From assembly GCF_051251565.1 (NCBI RefSeq), contig NZ_JBPOFB010000002.1, positions 186,001-250,000 of the forward strand: 64,000 bases of DNA, in the 5' to 3' direction. The notes beneath the pieces are model-generated. The model worked only from the letters and a program-made list of their open reading frames with translations. It was not told the DNA's origin and did not search any database. The position numbers and the translations under genes are program-made. Source of the stretch: Marivita sp051251565 (GTDB lineage: Bacteria; Pseudomonadota; Alphaproteobacteria; Rhodobacterales; Rhodobacteraceae). Shown in pieces: positions 8,987-16,712 of this stretch; the first letter of the stretch is position 1, and every line of letters starts with the position of its first letter.

Positions 8987-9844
8987 ATGACGCAGAACGA
9001 GGACAACAGCCAAGGCTATCATTTCAACGTCATGCGCCGTGCGCTGGATATCATTGACGGACATGGGCCGACTGTGCCGCTTGATGCGCTGGCTGCCGAG
9101 ATGAACATGAGCCCCGCGCATTTTCAACGTGTCTTTTCCCGGTGGGTGGGCGTCAGCCCGAAGCGCTATCAGCAATACCTGACGTTGGGCCATGCCAAGG
9201 CGCTTTTGCAGAACCGGTTCACAACTTTGCAAACTGCGCATGAAACCGGCCTGTCCGGGGGCGGACGGCTGCACGATCTGTTTCTGCGTTGGGAGTCGAT
9301 GAGCCCCGGTGACTTTGCCCGCAAGGGTGCGGGGCTGACCATTTTCTGGGGCTGGTTCGAAAGTCCGTTTGGTCCGGCCTTGGTTATGGGGACGGACAAG
9401 GGGCTGTGCGGGATAGGGTTTTCTGCGGAAACCGGAGAAGACCACGCGTGGCAAGACCTGATCAGTCGCTGGCCAAGGGCGGATTATGTCGAAGATCCAA
9501 TGATGTTGCGCCCTTGGGTGTTGAGCGCGTTTGGTGCGGATGGCGCATTGGAGCCAACGCCGCTTTTCATGATTGGCGCGCCGTTCCAGATCAAGGTGTG
9601 GGAGGCGCTGATGCAGGTGCCGTCCGGCCATGTGACCACCTATTCGGAGATTGCGGAGTTCATCGGCCATCCCAAGGCGGTGCGCGCTGTGGGCACGGCG
9701 GTCGGACGCAACCCAATCAGCTACCTGATCCCCTGTCACCGTGCGCTGCGCAAATCGGGCGGTTTGGGGGGCTATCACTGGGGGTTGCCGGTCAAGCGCA
9801 CCATCCTTGCATGGGAATCCGCGCGCCGCGAGGCCGAAAGCTGA
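8987..9844 (+). CDS. Ada-like regulator/methylated-DNA-protein cysteine methyltransferase
   Basis: This 285-residue protein joins an N-terminal AraC-type helix-turn-helix (residues 20-105, LDALAAEMNMSPAHFQRVFSRW) to a C-terminal O6-methylguanine-DNA methyltransferase domain with the alkyl-accepting cysteine in YLIPCHRALR near residue 250 and the arginine-finger region SGHVTTYSEIAEFIGHPKAVR written here in two parts: SGHVTTYSEIAEF and IGHPKAVRAVG. It lacks the N-terminal zinc/Cys38 domain of E. coli Ada, so it cannot sense methyl phosphotriesters in the classical way. It may still bind DNA through the AraC part. AAAGGATGG precedes the ATG. Confidence 0.92.
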   Translation: MTQNEDNSQGYHFNVMRRALDIIDGHGPTVPLDALAAEMNMSPAHFQRVFSRWVGVSPKRYQQYLTLGHAKALLQNRFTTLQTAHETGLSGGGRLHDLFLRWESMSPGDFARKGAGLTIFWGWFESPFGPALVMGTDKGLCGIGFSAETGEDHAWQDLISRWPRADYVEDPMMLRPWVLSAFGADGALEPTPLFMIGAPFQIKVWEALMQVPSGHVTTYSEIAEFIGHPKAVRAVGTAVGRNPISYLIPCHRALRKSGGLGGYHWGLPVKRTILAWESARREAES

Positions 9845-9967
9845 CCGACTGGCGTGCGCGGAAAGGTGCCGATTTCCCCGCGACACGGACCATCAGGCTT
9901 GGTATGTTATCGAATAGCAGCAATGAGACCCGTAAGCATGGGCGCAATCATCAAGAGGCACATCAGC

Positions 9968-10636
9968 ATGACACTTTCGAAATTTACCCTTCCCATCGCG
10001 CTGATCGGCGCGCTTGTCCTGTCCGCCTGTACGCAGGGCGGGTTCAGTGACCCGAACGATCCGAACCGTCAGGCGAAACAGGGTGCGGCCATTGGGGCTG
10101 GCGTTGGCGCATTGGCAGGCATCCTTGCGGGTGACGATCCCGAAGAACGCCGGCGCGGGGCGCTGATTGGTGCCGTTGTCGGCGGGGCCGGTGGTGCGGT
10201 TATCGGCAACCAGCTTGATAGGCAGGAAGCCGATCTGCGGGCGCAGCTGGGCAACAACAATGTCAGCATCCGCAACACGGGAGACCGTCTGATCGTGACG
10301 CTGCCGCAGGACATCCTGTTCGCCACCAACAGCGCGACGCTGCGCCCGGACCTCCAGCGCGACCTGCGCACGGTTGGTCAAAGCCTGCTCGCCTATCCTG
10401 ATACGACTGTGCAGGTTGTTGGACACACCGACAACACCGGCGATGCATCGTTTAACTTTAACCTGTCGCAGCAGCGTGCGCAGTCAGTTGCCACAATCCT
10501 TGCCTCCGAGGGGGTTCCCGCCTTTCGCATCCAGAGCATTGGTCGCGGCGAAGATCAGCCAATTGCAAGTAACCTGACACCTGAAGGCCGTGCGCAGAAC
10601 CGCCGGGTTGAGATCGTGATCCTGCCGAACGCCTGA
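9968..10636 (+). CDS. OmpA-family outer-membrane lipoprotein (YiaD-like)
   Basis: This 222-residue lipoprotein has a signal peptide ending in the lipobox LSAC (cysteine near residue 19). A glycine-zipper stretch follows (residues 35-75, GAAIGAGVGALAGILAG and GALIGAVVGGAGGAVIG), then an OmpA C-terminal peptidoglycan-binding domain with VVGHTDNTGDASFN, LSQQRAQSVA and EGRAQNRRVEI. It likely tethers the outer membrane to peptidoglycan. The ORF extends upstream, but only the ATG at 9968 puts the signal peptide at the N-terminus, with AAGAGG upstream. A strong terminator follows at 10659. Confidence 0.92.
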   Translation: MTLSKFTLPIALIGALVLSACTQGGFSDPNDPNRQAKQGAAIGAGVGALAGILAGDDPEERRRGALIGAVVGGAGGAVIGNQLDRQEADLRAQLGNNNVSIRNTGDRLIVTLPQDILFATNSATLRPDLQRDLRTVGQSLLAYPDTTVQVVGHTDNTGDASFNFNLSQQRAQSVATILASEGVPAFRIQSIGRGEDQPIASNLTPEGRAQNRRVEIVILPNA

Positions 10637-10658
10637 TCCGGTTTTCGGAGCATTACCG

Positions 10659-10687
10659 GCCCGCACTGTCATGGTGCGGGCTTTTTT
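10659..10687 (+). terminator. Rho-independent terminator of the OmpA-type lipoprotein gene
   Basis: A perfect 8-bp stem GCCCGCAC (10659-10666) / GTGCGGGC (10674-10681) with a 7-base loop is followed at once by six T residues (10682-10687). It lies 22 bases after the stop codon. Confidence 0.93.
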
Positions 10688-10765
10688 GTGCGTGGTGCGG
10701 TCTGCATGGGTTGCCATGGTCGGCTTATGTGCCAGTTTGCAGCGCAAGCTTACAGGAGACACAGC

Positions 10766-11320
10766 ATGGCAGACCTTACCCTACTTGGCCTTTGCGGATC
10801 GCTTCGAAGCGCGTCCACCAATCGCCTTTTGATGCAAGAGGCCGCGCGCCGGTTTGGCCCGGCGACCTTTGTCGAAGGGGACCTGCGGCTGCCGCTTTAC
10901 GATGGGGATATGGAAGAGGCGACTGGTGTCCCGGATGCGGTTCAAACTCTGGCGGACCAGATCGGGGCGGCCGATGCGGTGATCGTTGCAACGCCGGAAT
11001 ACAACAAGGGCATTTCTGGTGTTCTGAAAAACGCGCTGGATTGGGTCAGCCGGACCAAGGGCGCGCCTTGGGCGGGCAAGCCCGTCGCGTTGATGTCAGC
11101 GGCGGCTGGGCGTGCCGGGGGCGAGCGGACCCAGAACATGGCGCGGCTTTGCCTGACGCCGTTCCGGCCTTTGCTGCTGACCGGGCCAGAGGTGATGGTC
11201 GCTGCCACGGCACAGCAATGGGACGACGACGGGCGGCTGACCAACGAGGTTAATGCCAAGGCGTTGGATGCGTTGATGCAGGACCTGCGTGGCTATGCGG
11301 AGGCAAAGCGGGCTGCCTGA
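10766..11320 (+). CDS. NADPH-dependent FMN reductase (flavodoxin-like)
   Basis: This 184-residue flavodoxin-fold oxidoreductase of the NADPH:FMN reductase/chromate reductase family has the phosphate-binding loop LCGSLRSASTNRLL near residues 8-21 and the flavin-contacting segment ATPEYNKGISGVLKNALDW near 75-93. The cytoplasmic enzyme reduces FMN or quinones; its exact acceptor cannot be told from sequence. The ATG at 10766 is preceded by AGGAGA (10754-10759), which decides the start against longer in-frame options. Its stop codon abuts the stop codon of the convergent sugar transferase gene, forming TGATCA. Confidence 0.9.
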   Translation: MADLTLLGLCGSLRSASTNRLLMQEAARRFGPATFVEGDLRLPLYDGDMEEATGVPDAVQTLADQIGAADAVIVATPEYNKGISGVLKNALDWVSRTKGAPWAGKPVALMSAAAGRAGGERTQNMARLCLTPFRPLLLTGPEVMVAATAQQWDDDGRLTNEVNAKALDALMQDLRGYAEAKRAA

Positions 11321-12010
11321 TCAGCAGCCTGTGCCTTTTGTAACTACGCCAACGGTTTTCAGCATGACCGAGATATCCTGGGCGAAAGTGATTTTGCCCA
11401 GATATTCCGCATCGTACTGCGCGCGCTGTGCAAAGCTGCTTTGGTGGCGCACAGACACCTGCCAGAAGCCGGTAAGGCCGGGGCGCAGCGCGTAATATGC
11501 AGAGCCGGGATACAGAGCTTGCTGATCCACCATCATCGGACGTGGGCCAACCAGCGACATTTCGCCCTTGAGCACGTTCCAAAGCTGGGGCAGTTCGTCG
11601 AGCGATGCCTTGCGCAGAAACTGGCCGACTTTCGTGATGCGCGGGTCGTTGCGAAGTTTCTGGTTGCGGTCCCATTCGGCGCGGGCCTCGGGGTTGTTGC
11701 GCAGATGCGCCTCAAGTGCCTGATCTGCGTTCGCGACCATGGTGCGCAGTTTCCACATTTTGAACGTCTTGCCAAAGCGGCCGACGCGTGTCTGGTGATA
11801 GAAGGGCGATCCACCATCCCGCGCGATAAGTATGGCGCATACAGCCAGTATGAGGATCACGGGCAACGCCGCCATCAACACCAAGACGATATCGACGCCG
11901 CGCTTAAAGAAATCACGGTAGGCGCTTTTTGGTTCGCCGCTTGAAAAAGCAGCGTTTACCATTGCTTCGATATCAGTGGCAGGCAGCGGTTGACGAATAT
12001 GCAGTGTCAT
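11321..12010 (-). CDS. Exopolysaccharide sugar transferase (polyprenyl-phosphate glycosylphosphotransferase)
   Basis: This 229-residue inner-membrane enzyme transfers a sugar 1-phosphate to undecaprenyl phosphate and so starts an exopolysaccharide or capsule repeat unit. One hydrophobic segment lies near residues 40-62 (VDIVLVLMAALPVILILAVCAI). The C-terminal catalytic domain holds YHQTRVGRFGKTFKMWKLRT, LRKASLDELPQLWNVLKGE and SLVGPRPMM, all typical of the ExoY/WcaJ/PssY family; it lacks the extra four-helix N-terminal domain of WcaJ. AAAAGGG precedes the ATG. A 0.9 kb palindrome-rich non-coding region lies upstream. It is 4.7 kb from the main polysaccharide cluster and may serve it. Confidence 0.92.
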   Translation of the reverse strand: MTLHIRQPLPATDIEAMVNAAFSSGEPKSAYRDFFKRGVDIVLVLMAALPVILILAVCAILIARDGGSPFYHQTRVGRFGKTFKMWKLRTMVANADQALEAHLRNNPEARAEWDRNQKLRNDPRITKVGQFLRKASLDELPQLWNVLKGEMSLVGPRPMMVDQQALYPGSAYYALRPGLTGFWQVSVRHQSSFAQRAQYDAEYLGKITFAQDISVMLKTVGVVTKGTGC

Positions 12011-12109
12011 TGGAACACCCTTTTGACCCTCTGTGCTGGGGCTGACTGCGGGGTTGCCAGTGGCGTGCAAGAACTGGTTGCTTGGAGCGCAATGCTTCAA
12101 GCAGGTTTT

Positions 12110-12128
12110 CTTCGGAATTGTTCCGAAG
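12110..12128. promoter_or_regulatory. Operator-like inverted repeat CTTCGGAA-N3-TTCCGAAG
   Basis: Perfect 8-bp arms at 12110-12117 and 12121-12128 around TTG, centred about 108 bases before the sugar transferase start. The size and symmetry suit a dimeric transcription factor. The regulator is not identified. Confidence 0.5.
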
Positions 12129-12507
12129 CTCAGGCTTTACAGGCTATGTGGCAGACTTCAGCAGACGAACCTTACGCAACTCCCAAGTGGAAGCACCAAC
12201 CCCCAAGTGCCAAACTAAAAAATGGCAGGATTGTGACCTGCCGATCGATAGGTTGTTTATGAGCTTTCGCCTCATTTAGGTCAACTTTGAGAGTCCGGGG
12301 AAACTATATCGTGCGTTCCCATGTGCTGTTCAACCATAGCGTGTGCATGACTAAAGGAGGTGTTTCGCGCCGTGAGGCGGAATTTACTTTTGACAATTCG
12401 TGGGCAATCTTTCATTCGTTGCGACACATTGATTTTTATCTGTTGCAAAAAGGTGTTTTTCCCGAGCGCCGTTTTGCTTCGAATTGGACCTAAATTCCTG
12501 ACAATTC

Positions 12508-12525
12508 ATGCTGCACGTGCAGCAT
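12508..12525. promoter_or_regulatory. Perfect 18-bp palindrome ATGCTGCACGTGCAGCAT
   Basis: An uninterrupted self-complementary 18-mer in non-coding DNA. It has no T-run on either side, so it is more likely a protein-binding site than a terminator. Regulator unknown. Confidence 0.5.
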
Positions 12526-12579
12526 TGGGCGCAAAATTTAGACTCAGTTTTGATTAATTTAAATGAAATCGACGTTATT

Positions 12580-12596
12580 GTTTCCAAAGTGGAAAC
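12580..12596. promoter_or_regulatory. Inverted repeat GTTTCC-N5-GGAAAC
   Basis: Six-base perfect arms (12580-12585 and 12591-12596) around AAAGT in the same non-coding region. A second repeat with the same 6-5-6 geometry, CAATAT-N5-ATATTG, lies at 12744-12760. Possible operator half-sites. Confidence 0.35.
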
Positions 12597-12924
12597 GGCA
12601 ACATGGCGCGCAATGCCTGCGCCATAGGGTTCCATTGTTCGAAATACCGTAACAATAGAAGCGTTCGAAATTCTGGCTTTCCATGAGCGGTTGCCGACGT
12701 TCTTGGGGGCCAACGATAAATCTGACCAGATCACGAACTGTCACAATATGAAATATATTGGGCGGAAATTGGGCACGCACCTTCGCCCGAGCGCCCCAAT
12801 TCAGTCCGAATCGTGTCTGATTAGCGAGAATCGGGTGAAACTGCGGCACGGCTGGACAAGGTTGCGCCATGATCTGTGGCGGTCTATTTGCGCACATGTC
12901 TCTCTGAACCAGGATGGTTGTCCA

Positions 12925-13539
12925 ATGTCCCACAAAGTTTATCCGCGCGATCTTCCTGATGACCTTGATCTGGGTCCGGAGGTCGCCATTGATTGCGAGA
13001 CGATGGGGTTGCATCCGCATCGGGACCGGCTCTGCGTGGTTCAGTTGTCGGGCGGCGATGGCAAAGCGCATCTTGTCCAAATCGAGAAGGGCCAGACTTC
13101 TGCACCCAATCTTGAACGGCTGTTGACCGATCCCAAGATTCTCAAGCTGTTTCACTTTGGTAGGTTTGATATTGCCGCGTTGCAAAACGCCTTTGGAGTT
13201 GTGACGGCCCCAGTCTACTGCACCAAGATTGCCAGCCGACTTGTGCGCACTTACACGGACCGTCACGGTCTCAAAGTGCTTTTGCAGGAATTGCTGGGGG
13301 TGGATATCTCGAAGCAGCAGCAATCCAGCGATTGGGGCGCGGCCACTTTGAGCGCGGCGCAGGTAGAATATGCCGCGTCGGATGTTCTTTACCTGCACAA
13401 GCTGCGCGATGTGCTGAATGGCATGCTCGAACGTGAAGACCGTGCGGTGCTGGCGCAGGCTTGTTTTAGTTTTTTGCCCACCCGCGCACATCTTGATCTG
13501 GCGGGTTGGCCGGACACTGACATTTTTGCGCATAGCTGA
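12925..13539 (+). CDS. rnd: Ribonuclease D-like 3'-5' exonuclease
   Basis: This 204-residue DEDDy-type exonuclease has the acidic residues in IDCETMGLHPHRDRL (Asp-x-Glu), in LFHFGRFDIAAL (Asp) and the Tyr-x3-Asp in VEYAASDVLYLHKL. It consists of the catalytic domain only; the C-terminal HRDC domains of E. coli RNase D (about 375 residues) are missing, as in the short form common in alphaproteobacteria. The likely role is 3' trimming of stable RNA. The ORF extends upstream, but the ATG at 12925 follows AGGATGG and matches the family N-terminus. lptC follows 17 bases downstream. Confidence 0.9.
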   Translation: MSHKVYPRDLPDDLDLGPEVAIDCETMGLHPHRDRLCVVQLSGGDGKAHLVQIEKGQTSAPNLERLLTDPKILKLFHFGRFDIAALQNAFGVVTAPVYCTKIASRLVRTYTDRHGLKVLLQELLGVDISKQQQSSDWGAATLSAAQVEYAASDVLYLHKLRDVLNGMLEREDRAVLAQACFSFLPTRAHLDLAGWPDTDIFAHS

Positions 13540-13556
13540 TTGCGCGGACGGCACAT

Positions 13557-14150
13557 ATGTATTCGCGCCTTATCGCCTGGTTGAAAATTCTGTTTCCGCT
13601 GGGCGCGCTTGTGCTTTTGTCGACGATCTTTCTGTATTCGCGCGGGCCCGATCCGATCGCTACCATCCCGGTGCTCACCGGTGGCGCAGACCCGACCCGG
13701 ACTGAACAGGTGGGCGGTCCGTTTTACGCGGGCACAACCGAAAGCGGGCAGGGGTTGACCCTCTCGGCGCGGCAGGCGCGGCTCAGCGGCCCGGACACTT
13801 CGGGCATGATCGCGGATGACGTGCAGGCGGTGATCGACATTGAGGACGGCAACCGTATCGTGATTGATGCCACTGTCGGTCAGGTGGAAAATGGCGACAC
13901 CTTGATTTTGCGTGAGGGTGTGACGTTGCAAAGCAGTTCCGGTTATACGGTCAGAACCGATGGATTGACTGCCGCTATGGACCGCGTTGCAATCGAAAGT
14001 ACGGGCACAGTCGAAGCCGATGGCCCCGGATTGACCCTGACGGCGGGAAAACTCCGAGTGGATGACATAGACGGCTCTGCAGAGATTCAGTTGCTGTTCA
14101 CGGACGGGGTAAAGCTGCTATACACGCCGCAACAGGACGAGGCCGAGTGA
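13557..14150 (+). CDS. lptC: LPS export ABC transporter periplasmic protein LptC
   Basis: This 197-residue bitopic protein has one N-terminal membrane anchor (LKILFPLGALVLLSTIFLYS, residues 9-28) and a periplasmic beta-jellyroll domain with the GLTLSARQARL and NGDTLILREGVTL strands typical of LptC. It passes lipopolysaccharide from the LptBFG complex to LptA. Sequence similarity in this family is weak, so the call leans on topology and the following lptA and lptB genes. Its stop overlaps the lptA start by one base (TGATG). Confidence 0.9.
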   Translation: MYSRLIAWLKILFPLGALVLLSTIFLYSRGPDPIATIPVLTGGADPTRTEQVGGPFYAGTTESGQGLTLSARQARLSGPDTSGMIADDVQAVIDIEDGNRIVIDATVGQVENGDTLILREGVTLQSSSGYTVRTDGLTAAMDRVAIESTGTVEADGPGLTLTAGKLRVDDIDGSAEIQLLFTDGVKLLYTPQQDEAE

Positions 14151-14632
14151 TGATCCGAACAGTGATGACCGTTACGATGCTGTGCCTTGCAACCGCTACT
14201 TTTGCGCAGGGCACCGAAGTTGCCTTTGGCACGGTTCAGCAGGACACGTCCCTTCCTGTTGAGGTCAGCGCTGATGCGCTGTCAGTATCGCAAAGCGATG
14301 GATCAGCGCTTTTTACCGGGAATGTGGTTATCGGTCAGGGCGACATGCGCCTGTCTGCGCCACGGGTTCTGGTCTTTTACACAAATGATCAAAGCGGGGT
14401 GGAGCGGCTTGAGGCGACGGGCGGGGTAACGCTTGTGAACGGCGATCAGGCGGCTGAGGCCACCACTGCGGAATACGAAGTCAACCGGGGCACCATCCGT
14501 ATGTTGGGCAATGTGCTGCTGACGCAGGGGGCAAACACGCTTGTTTCGGACAGCATGGATGTCGATCTGGAAAACGGAACTGCCCGGATGAACGGGCGCG
14601 TGCGCACGGTGTTCCAGTCGGGGGACAATTGA
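14150..14632 (+). CDS. lptA: LPS transport periplasmic protein LptA
   Basis: This 160-residue periplasmic protein has a signal peptide (residues 1-20, ending TATFAQ) and an OstA-like jellyroll: LPVEVSADALSVSQSDGSAL, FTGNVVIGQGDMRLSAPRV, ERLEATGGVTLVNGDQAAEA, NRGTIRMLGNVLLTQG. It forms the LPS bridge between LptC and LptD. The ATG at 14150 overlaps the lptC stop; the GTG immediately before it is an alternative. Overlap with lptB is again one base, so lptC-lptA-lptB is a tightly coupled operon. Confidence 0.93.
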   Translation: MIRTVMTVTMLCLATATFAQGTEVAFGTVQQDTSLPVEVSADALSVSQSDGSALFTGNVVIGQGDMRLSAPRVLVFYTNDQSGVERLEATGGVTLVNGDQAAEATTAEYEVNRGTIRMLGNVLLTQGANTLVSDSMDVDLENGTARMNGRVRTVFQSGDN

Positions 14633-15390
14633 TGTCCCCGCCGCAGCTTTCGGTGACCGAGGGCCAAAGCGGGCTGATAGTGAGCCATCTTCGCAAGAGC
14701 TACAAAAAGCGCGTTGTGATCCGCGACGTGTCCCTTGAGGTGCAGCGCGGTGAGGTGGTTGCCTTGCTTGGTCCGAATGGAAGTGGCAAAACCACGTCAT
14801 TCTACGCGATTGCCGGTTTGGTGAACCCCGAGGGCGGTCAGGTTTTGATTGATGGTCAGGATGTCACCTACCTGCCGATGTATCGCCGGGCGCGGATGGG
14901 CATCGGGTATCTGCCACAGGAAATGTCGATCTTTCGTGGGATGAGTGTCGAAGACAATATCAGTGCCATTCTCGATATCAGCCAACCTGACCGCCACAAA
15001 CGGCGCGAGCGGCTTGAAGACCTTTTGGGCGAGTTCTCGATCGAACATCTGCGCCGCGCACCCGCCCTTGCGTTGTCTGGCGGCGAACGTCGCCGCGTTG
15101 AAATCGCGCGCTGCCTGGCGGCCGATCCCAAGTATCTGTTGCTTGACGAACCCTTTGCCGGTGTTGATCCGATCAGTGTTGGCGACATCCGACATCTGGT
15201 TGCCGATCTCAAGAAACGGGGCATTGGTGTGCTGATCACCGACCACAACGTGCGCGAGACACTCGAAATCGTAGATCGGGCCTATATCCTGCATGACGGT
15301 AAGGTTCTGATGTCGGGATCGCCGGACGAAGTTGTCCGCAACGAAAACGTGCGCCGTGTCTATTTGGGTGACAGTTTCCGCATTGGATAA
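14632..15390 (+). CDS. lptB: LPS export ABC transporter ATP-binding protein LptB
   Basis: This 252-residue ATPase powers extraction of LPS from the inner membrane with LptF and LptG, which are not in this window. Motifs: Walker A LLGPNGSGKTTSFYAIAG near residue 45, signature ALSGGERRRVEIARCLA near 150, Walker B YLLLDEPFAGVDP near 170, switch histidine LITDHNVRETL. The ATG at 14632 overlaps the lptA stop. In many proteobacteria rpoN follows lptB; here a 223-base gap and then hpf follow instead. Confidence 0.96.
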   Translation: MSPPQLSVTEGQSGLIVSHLRKSYKKRVVIRDVSLEVQRGEVVALLGPNGSGKTTSFYAIAGLVNPEGGQVLIDGQDVTYLPMYRRARMGIGYLPQEMSIFRGMSVEDNISAILDISQPDRHKRRERLEDLLGEFSIEHLRRAPALALSGGERRRVEIARCLAADPKYLLLDEPFAGVDPISVGDIRHLVADLKKRGIGVLITDHNVRETLEIVDRAYILHDGKVLMSGSPDEVVRNENVRRVYLGDSFRIG

Positions 15391-15415
15391 TTCCCGCAGC
15401 ATTTGACGGAAGTGA

Positions 15416-15444
15416 TTGACATATAGCCGTTGCGCGATTGAAAT
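15416..15444 (+). promoter_or_regulatory. Candidate sigma-70 promoter of hpf-ptsN
   Basis: A perfect -35 box TTGACA (15416-15421) is followed after 17 bases by TGAAAT (15439-15444, four of six consensus bases). It lies in the gap between lptB and hpf, about 170 bases before the hpf ATG, leaving room for a long leader. Confidence 0.5.
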
Positions 15445-15613
15445 GATTGCATGGCGCTTGAAGATACTGACCGTCAAATTCTGCCTTGCCCGCCTCATCG
15501 GCTGGACGGTGAAACGCAATGGTCAGACTGCCATATTCCCTTCGCCCGCGAACATGATACCGGCGTGACCGGTGCTGTTTTCGTGCGGAGCCAAAACAAA
15601 AAAAGGATATCCT

Positions 15614-16177
15614 ATGCGTTACCAGATAACCGGCAAACAGATCGACGTTGGTGAAGCGCTTCAGACTCATGTGAGGACTGAATTGGACACGATGCTGGGC
15701 AAGTATGCCGGGCGTCCGACGGATGCGACCGTCGTGTTTTCAAAAAGCGCCCATGAATTTGTTTGTGAGACAGTTGTGCACTTGTCGACCGGTTTGAACG
15801 CAACGGCCAAGGCGCATGCGACTGAAATCTATGCGGCGTTTGATGCCTGTTCTGAAAAGATGGACAAGCAGCTGCGCCGCTATAAACGGCGTTTGAAGGA
15901 CCACCATAAGGACCGAACGGAACCAGTTGAACTTTTTGGGGCGTCCTCGTATATCCTCGCCAGCGAAGTTGAGACGCAAGACGACGAGCCGGAATCATTG
16001 CAGCCGATCATTGTCGCAGAGATGGAGACCAAAATCCCATCCCTGACAGTGGGCGAAGCGGTGATGCAGATGGAGTTAGCGGGGCTGCCGGTTTTGGTAT
16101 TCCGAAATGACAAAAAGGACGGTGTGAACGTCGTATACCGCCGTGAAGATGGAAACATCGGCTGGATTGATCCATAA
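15614..16177 (+). CDS. hpf: Ribosome hibernation promoting factor, long form
   Basis: This 187-residue protein dimerises 70S ribosomes into inactive 100S particles in stationary phase. The N-terminal domain (residues 1-100, MRYQITGKQIDVGEALQTHV, with a basic stretch MDKQLRRYKRRLKDHHKDR) binds the small subunit. The C-terminal domain (about 130-187, IPSLTVGEAVMQMELAGLPV, FRNDKKDGVNVVYRREDGNI) is the dimerisation module of long HPF. AAAAGGAT precedes the ATG at 15614, which sets the start. ptsN follows, the usual partner. Confidence 0.95.
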   Translation: MRYQITGKQIDVGEALQTHVRTELDTMLGKYAGRPTDATVVFSKSAHEFVCETVVHLSTGLNATAKAHATEIYAAFDACSEKMDKQLRRYKRRLKDHHKDRTEPVELFGASSYILASEVETQDDEPESLQPIIVAEMETKIPSLTVGEAVMQMELAGLPVLVFRNDKKDGVNVVYRREDGNIGWIDP

Positions 16178-16219
16178 ATCCAGAACACGGGCGTCGTTCG
16201 TCCAATAAACGAGCAGCAC

Positions 16220-16684
16220 ATGAAATTTGCAGATCTGTTAAACCAAAAGGCTGTTAAGGCCGTGACAAGTGCATCCAGCAAAAAGCGCTTGATGCATGAT
16301 ATCGCCGACCTTGCCGAGTCTGCCTATGGCATCTCTGCCCCTCGTGCTGTTGAGGCGCTTTTGGAACGTGAAAGCCTTGGCCCAACTGGTGTGGGCCATG
16401 GCGTCGCCCTTCCGCATGCACGTCTTGATGGCGTGGATGCGGTTGTTGGTGTGTTTATATTATTGGAAAAGCCGATTGATTTTGATGCGGTCGATCGGCA
16501 GCCGGTGGATGTGATCTTTGCGCTGTTTGCGCCTGAAGATGCCGGGGTTGAACACCTCAAGGCGCTTGCGTTGGTGTCGCGTACGTTGCGGGATCAGAAC
16601 TTCTGCGCCAAACTGCGCGCGAACCCTGATCCAACCACGCTCCACACGATCATCACCGAAGCCGCAGCCGATAAAGCCGCATAA
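16220..16684 (+). CDS. ptsN: Nitrogen-PTS phosphocarrier EIIA(Ntr)
   Basis: This 154-residue regulatory PTS protein receives phosphate on the histidine in GVALPHARLDGVDAVVG (near residue 66) and in related bacteria controls potassium transport and nitrogen or carbon balance rather than sugar uptake. Length and the ending match the family. It is 42 bases after hpf and cotranscribed with it. The downstream sulfotransferase is convergent, and a bulged hairpin lies between the two. Confidence 0.94.
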   Translation: MKFADLLNQKAVKAVTSASSKKRLMHDIADLAESAYGISAPRAVEALLERESLGPTGVGHGVALPHARLDGVDAVVGVFILLEKPIDFDAVDRQPVDVIFALFAPEDAGVEHLKALALVSRTLRDQNFCAKLRANPDPTTLHTIITEAAADKAA

Positions 16685-16712
16685 AAATACCCCTGCGCAA
16701 GCAGACGGGTTT
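16683..16712 (-). terminator. Bulged hairpin ending the polysaccharide operon
   Basis: Read on the minus strand, ACCC-GT-CTGC (16709-16700) pairs with GCAG-GGGT with a two-base bulge and a TTGC loop, then ATTTTTAT follows. It begins right at the sulfotransferase stop codon. The stem is short and interrupted, so the call is moderate. Confidence 0.5.

Larger units (their letters stand above)
12011..12924. other. Long AT-rich non-coding region upstream of the sugar transferase and rnd genes
   Basis: These 914 bases hold no convincing gene. They are visibly richer in A and T than their neighbours and carry several near-perfect inverted repeats (12110-12128, 12508-12525, 12580-12596, 12744-12760) and two direct repeats of GTTCGAAAT (12637-12645, 12663-12671). 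CCCAAGTG also occurs twice, 20 bases apart (12182, 12202), and TGACAATTC twice (12391, 12500). It separates the divergent sugar transferase and RNase D genes and probably holds both promoters and several regulator sites. Confidence 0.6.

Noticed and set aside
12347..12493. 48-codon frame (MTKGGVSRREAEFTFDNSWA...) and an overlapping 65-codon frame at 12360-12557 in the long non-coding region
   Set aside because: The first looks somewhat protein-like but has no ribosome-binding site, and the second has unusual composition; both lie in AT-rich DNA. May be gene remnants.
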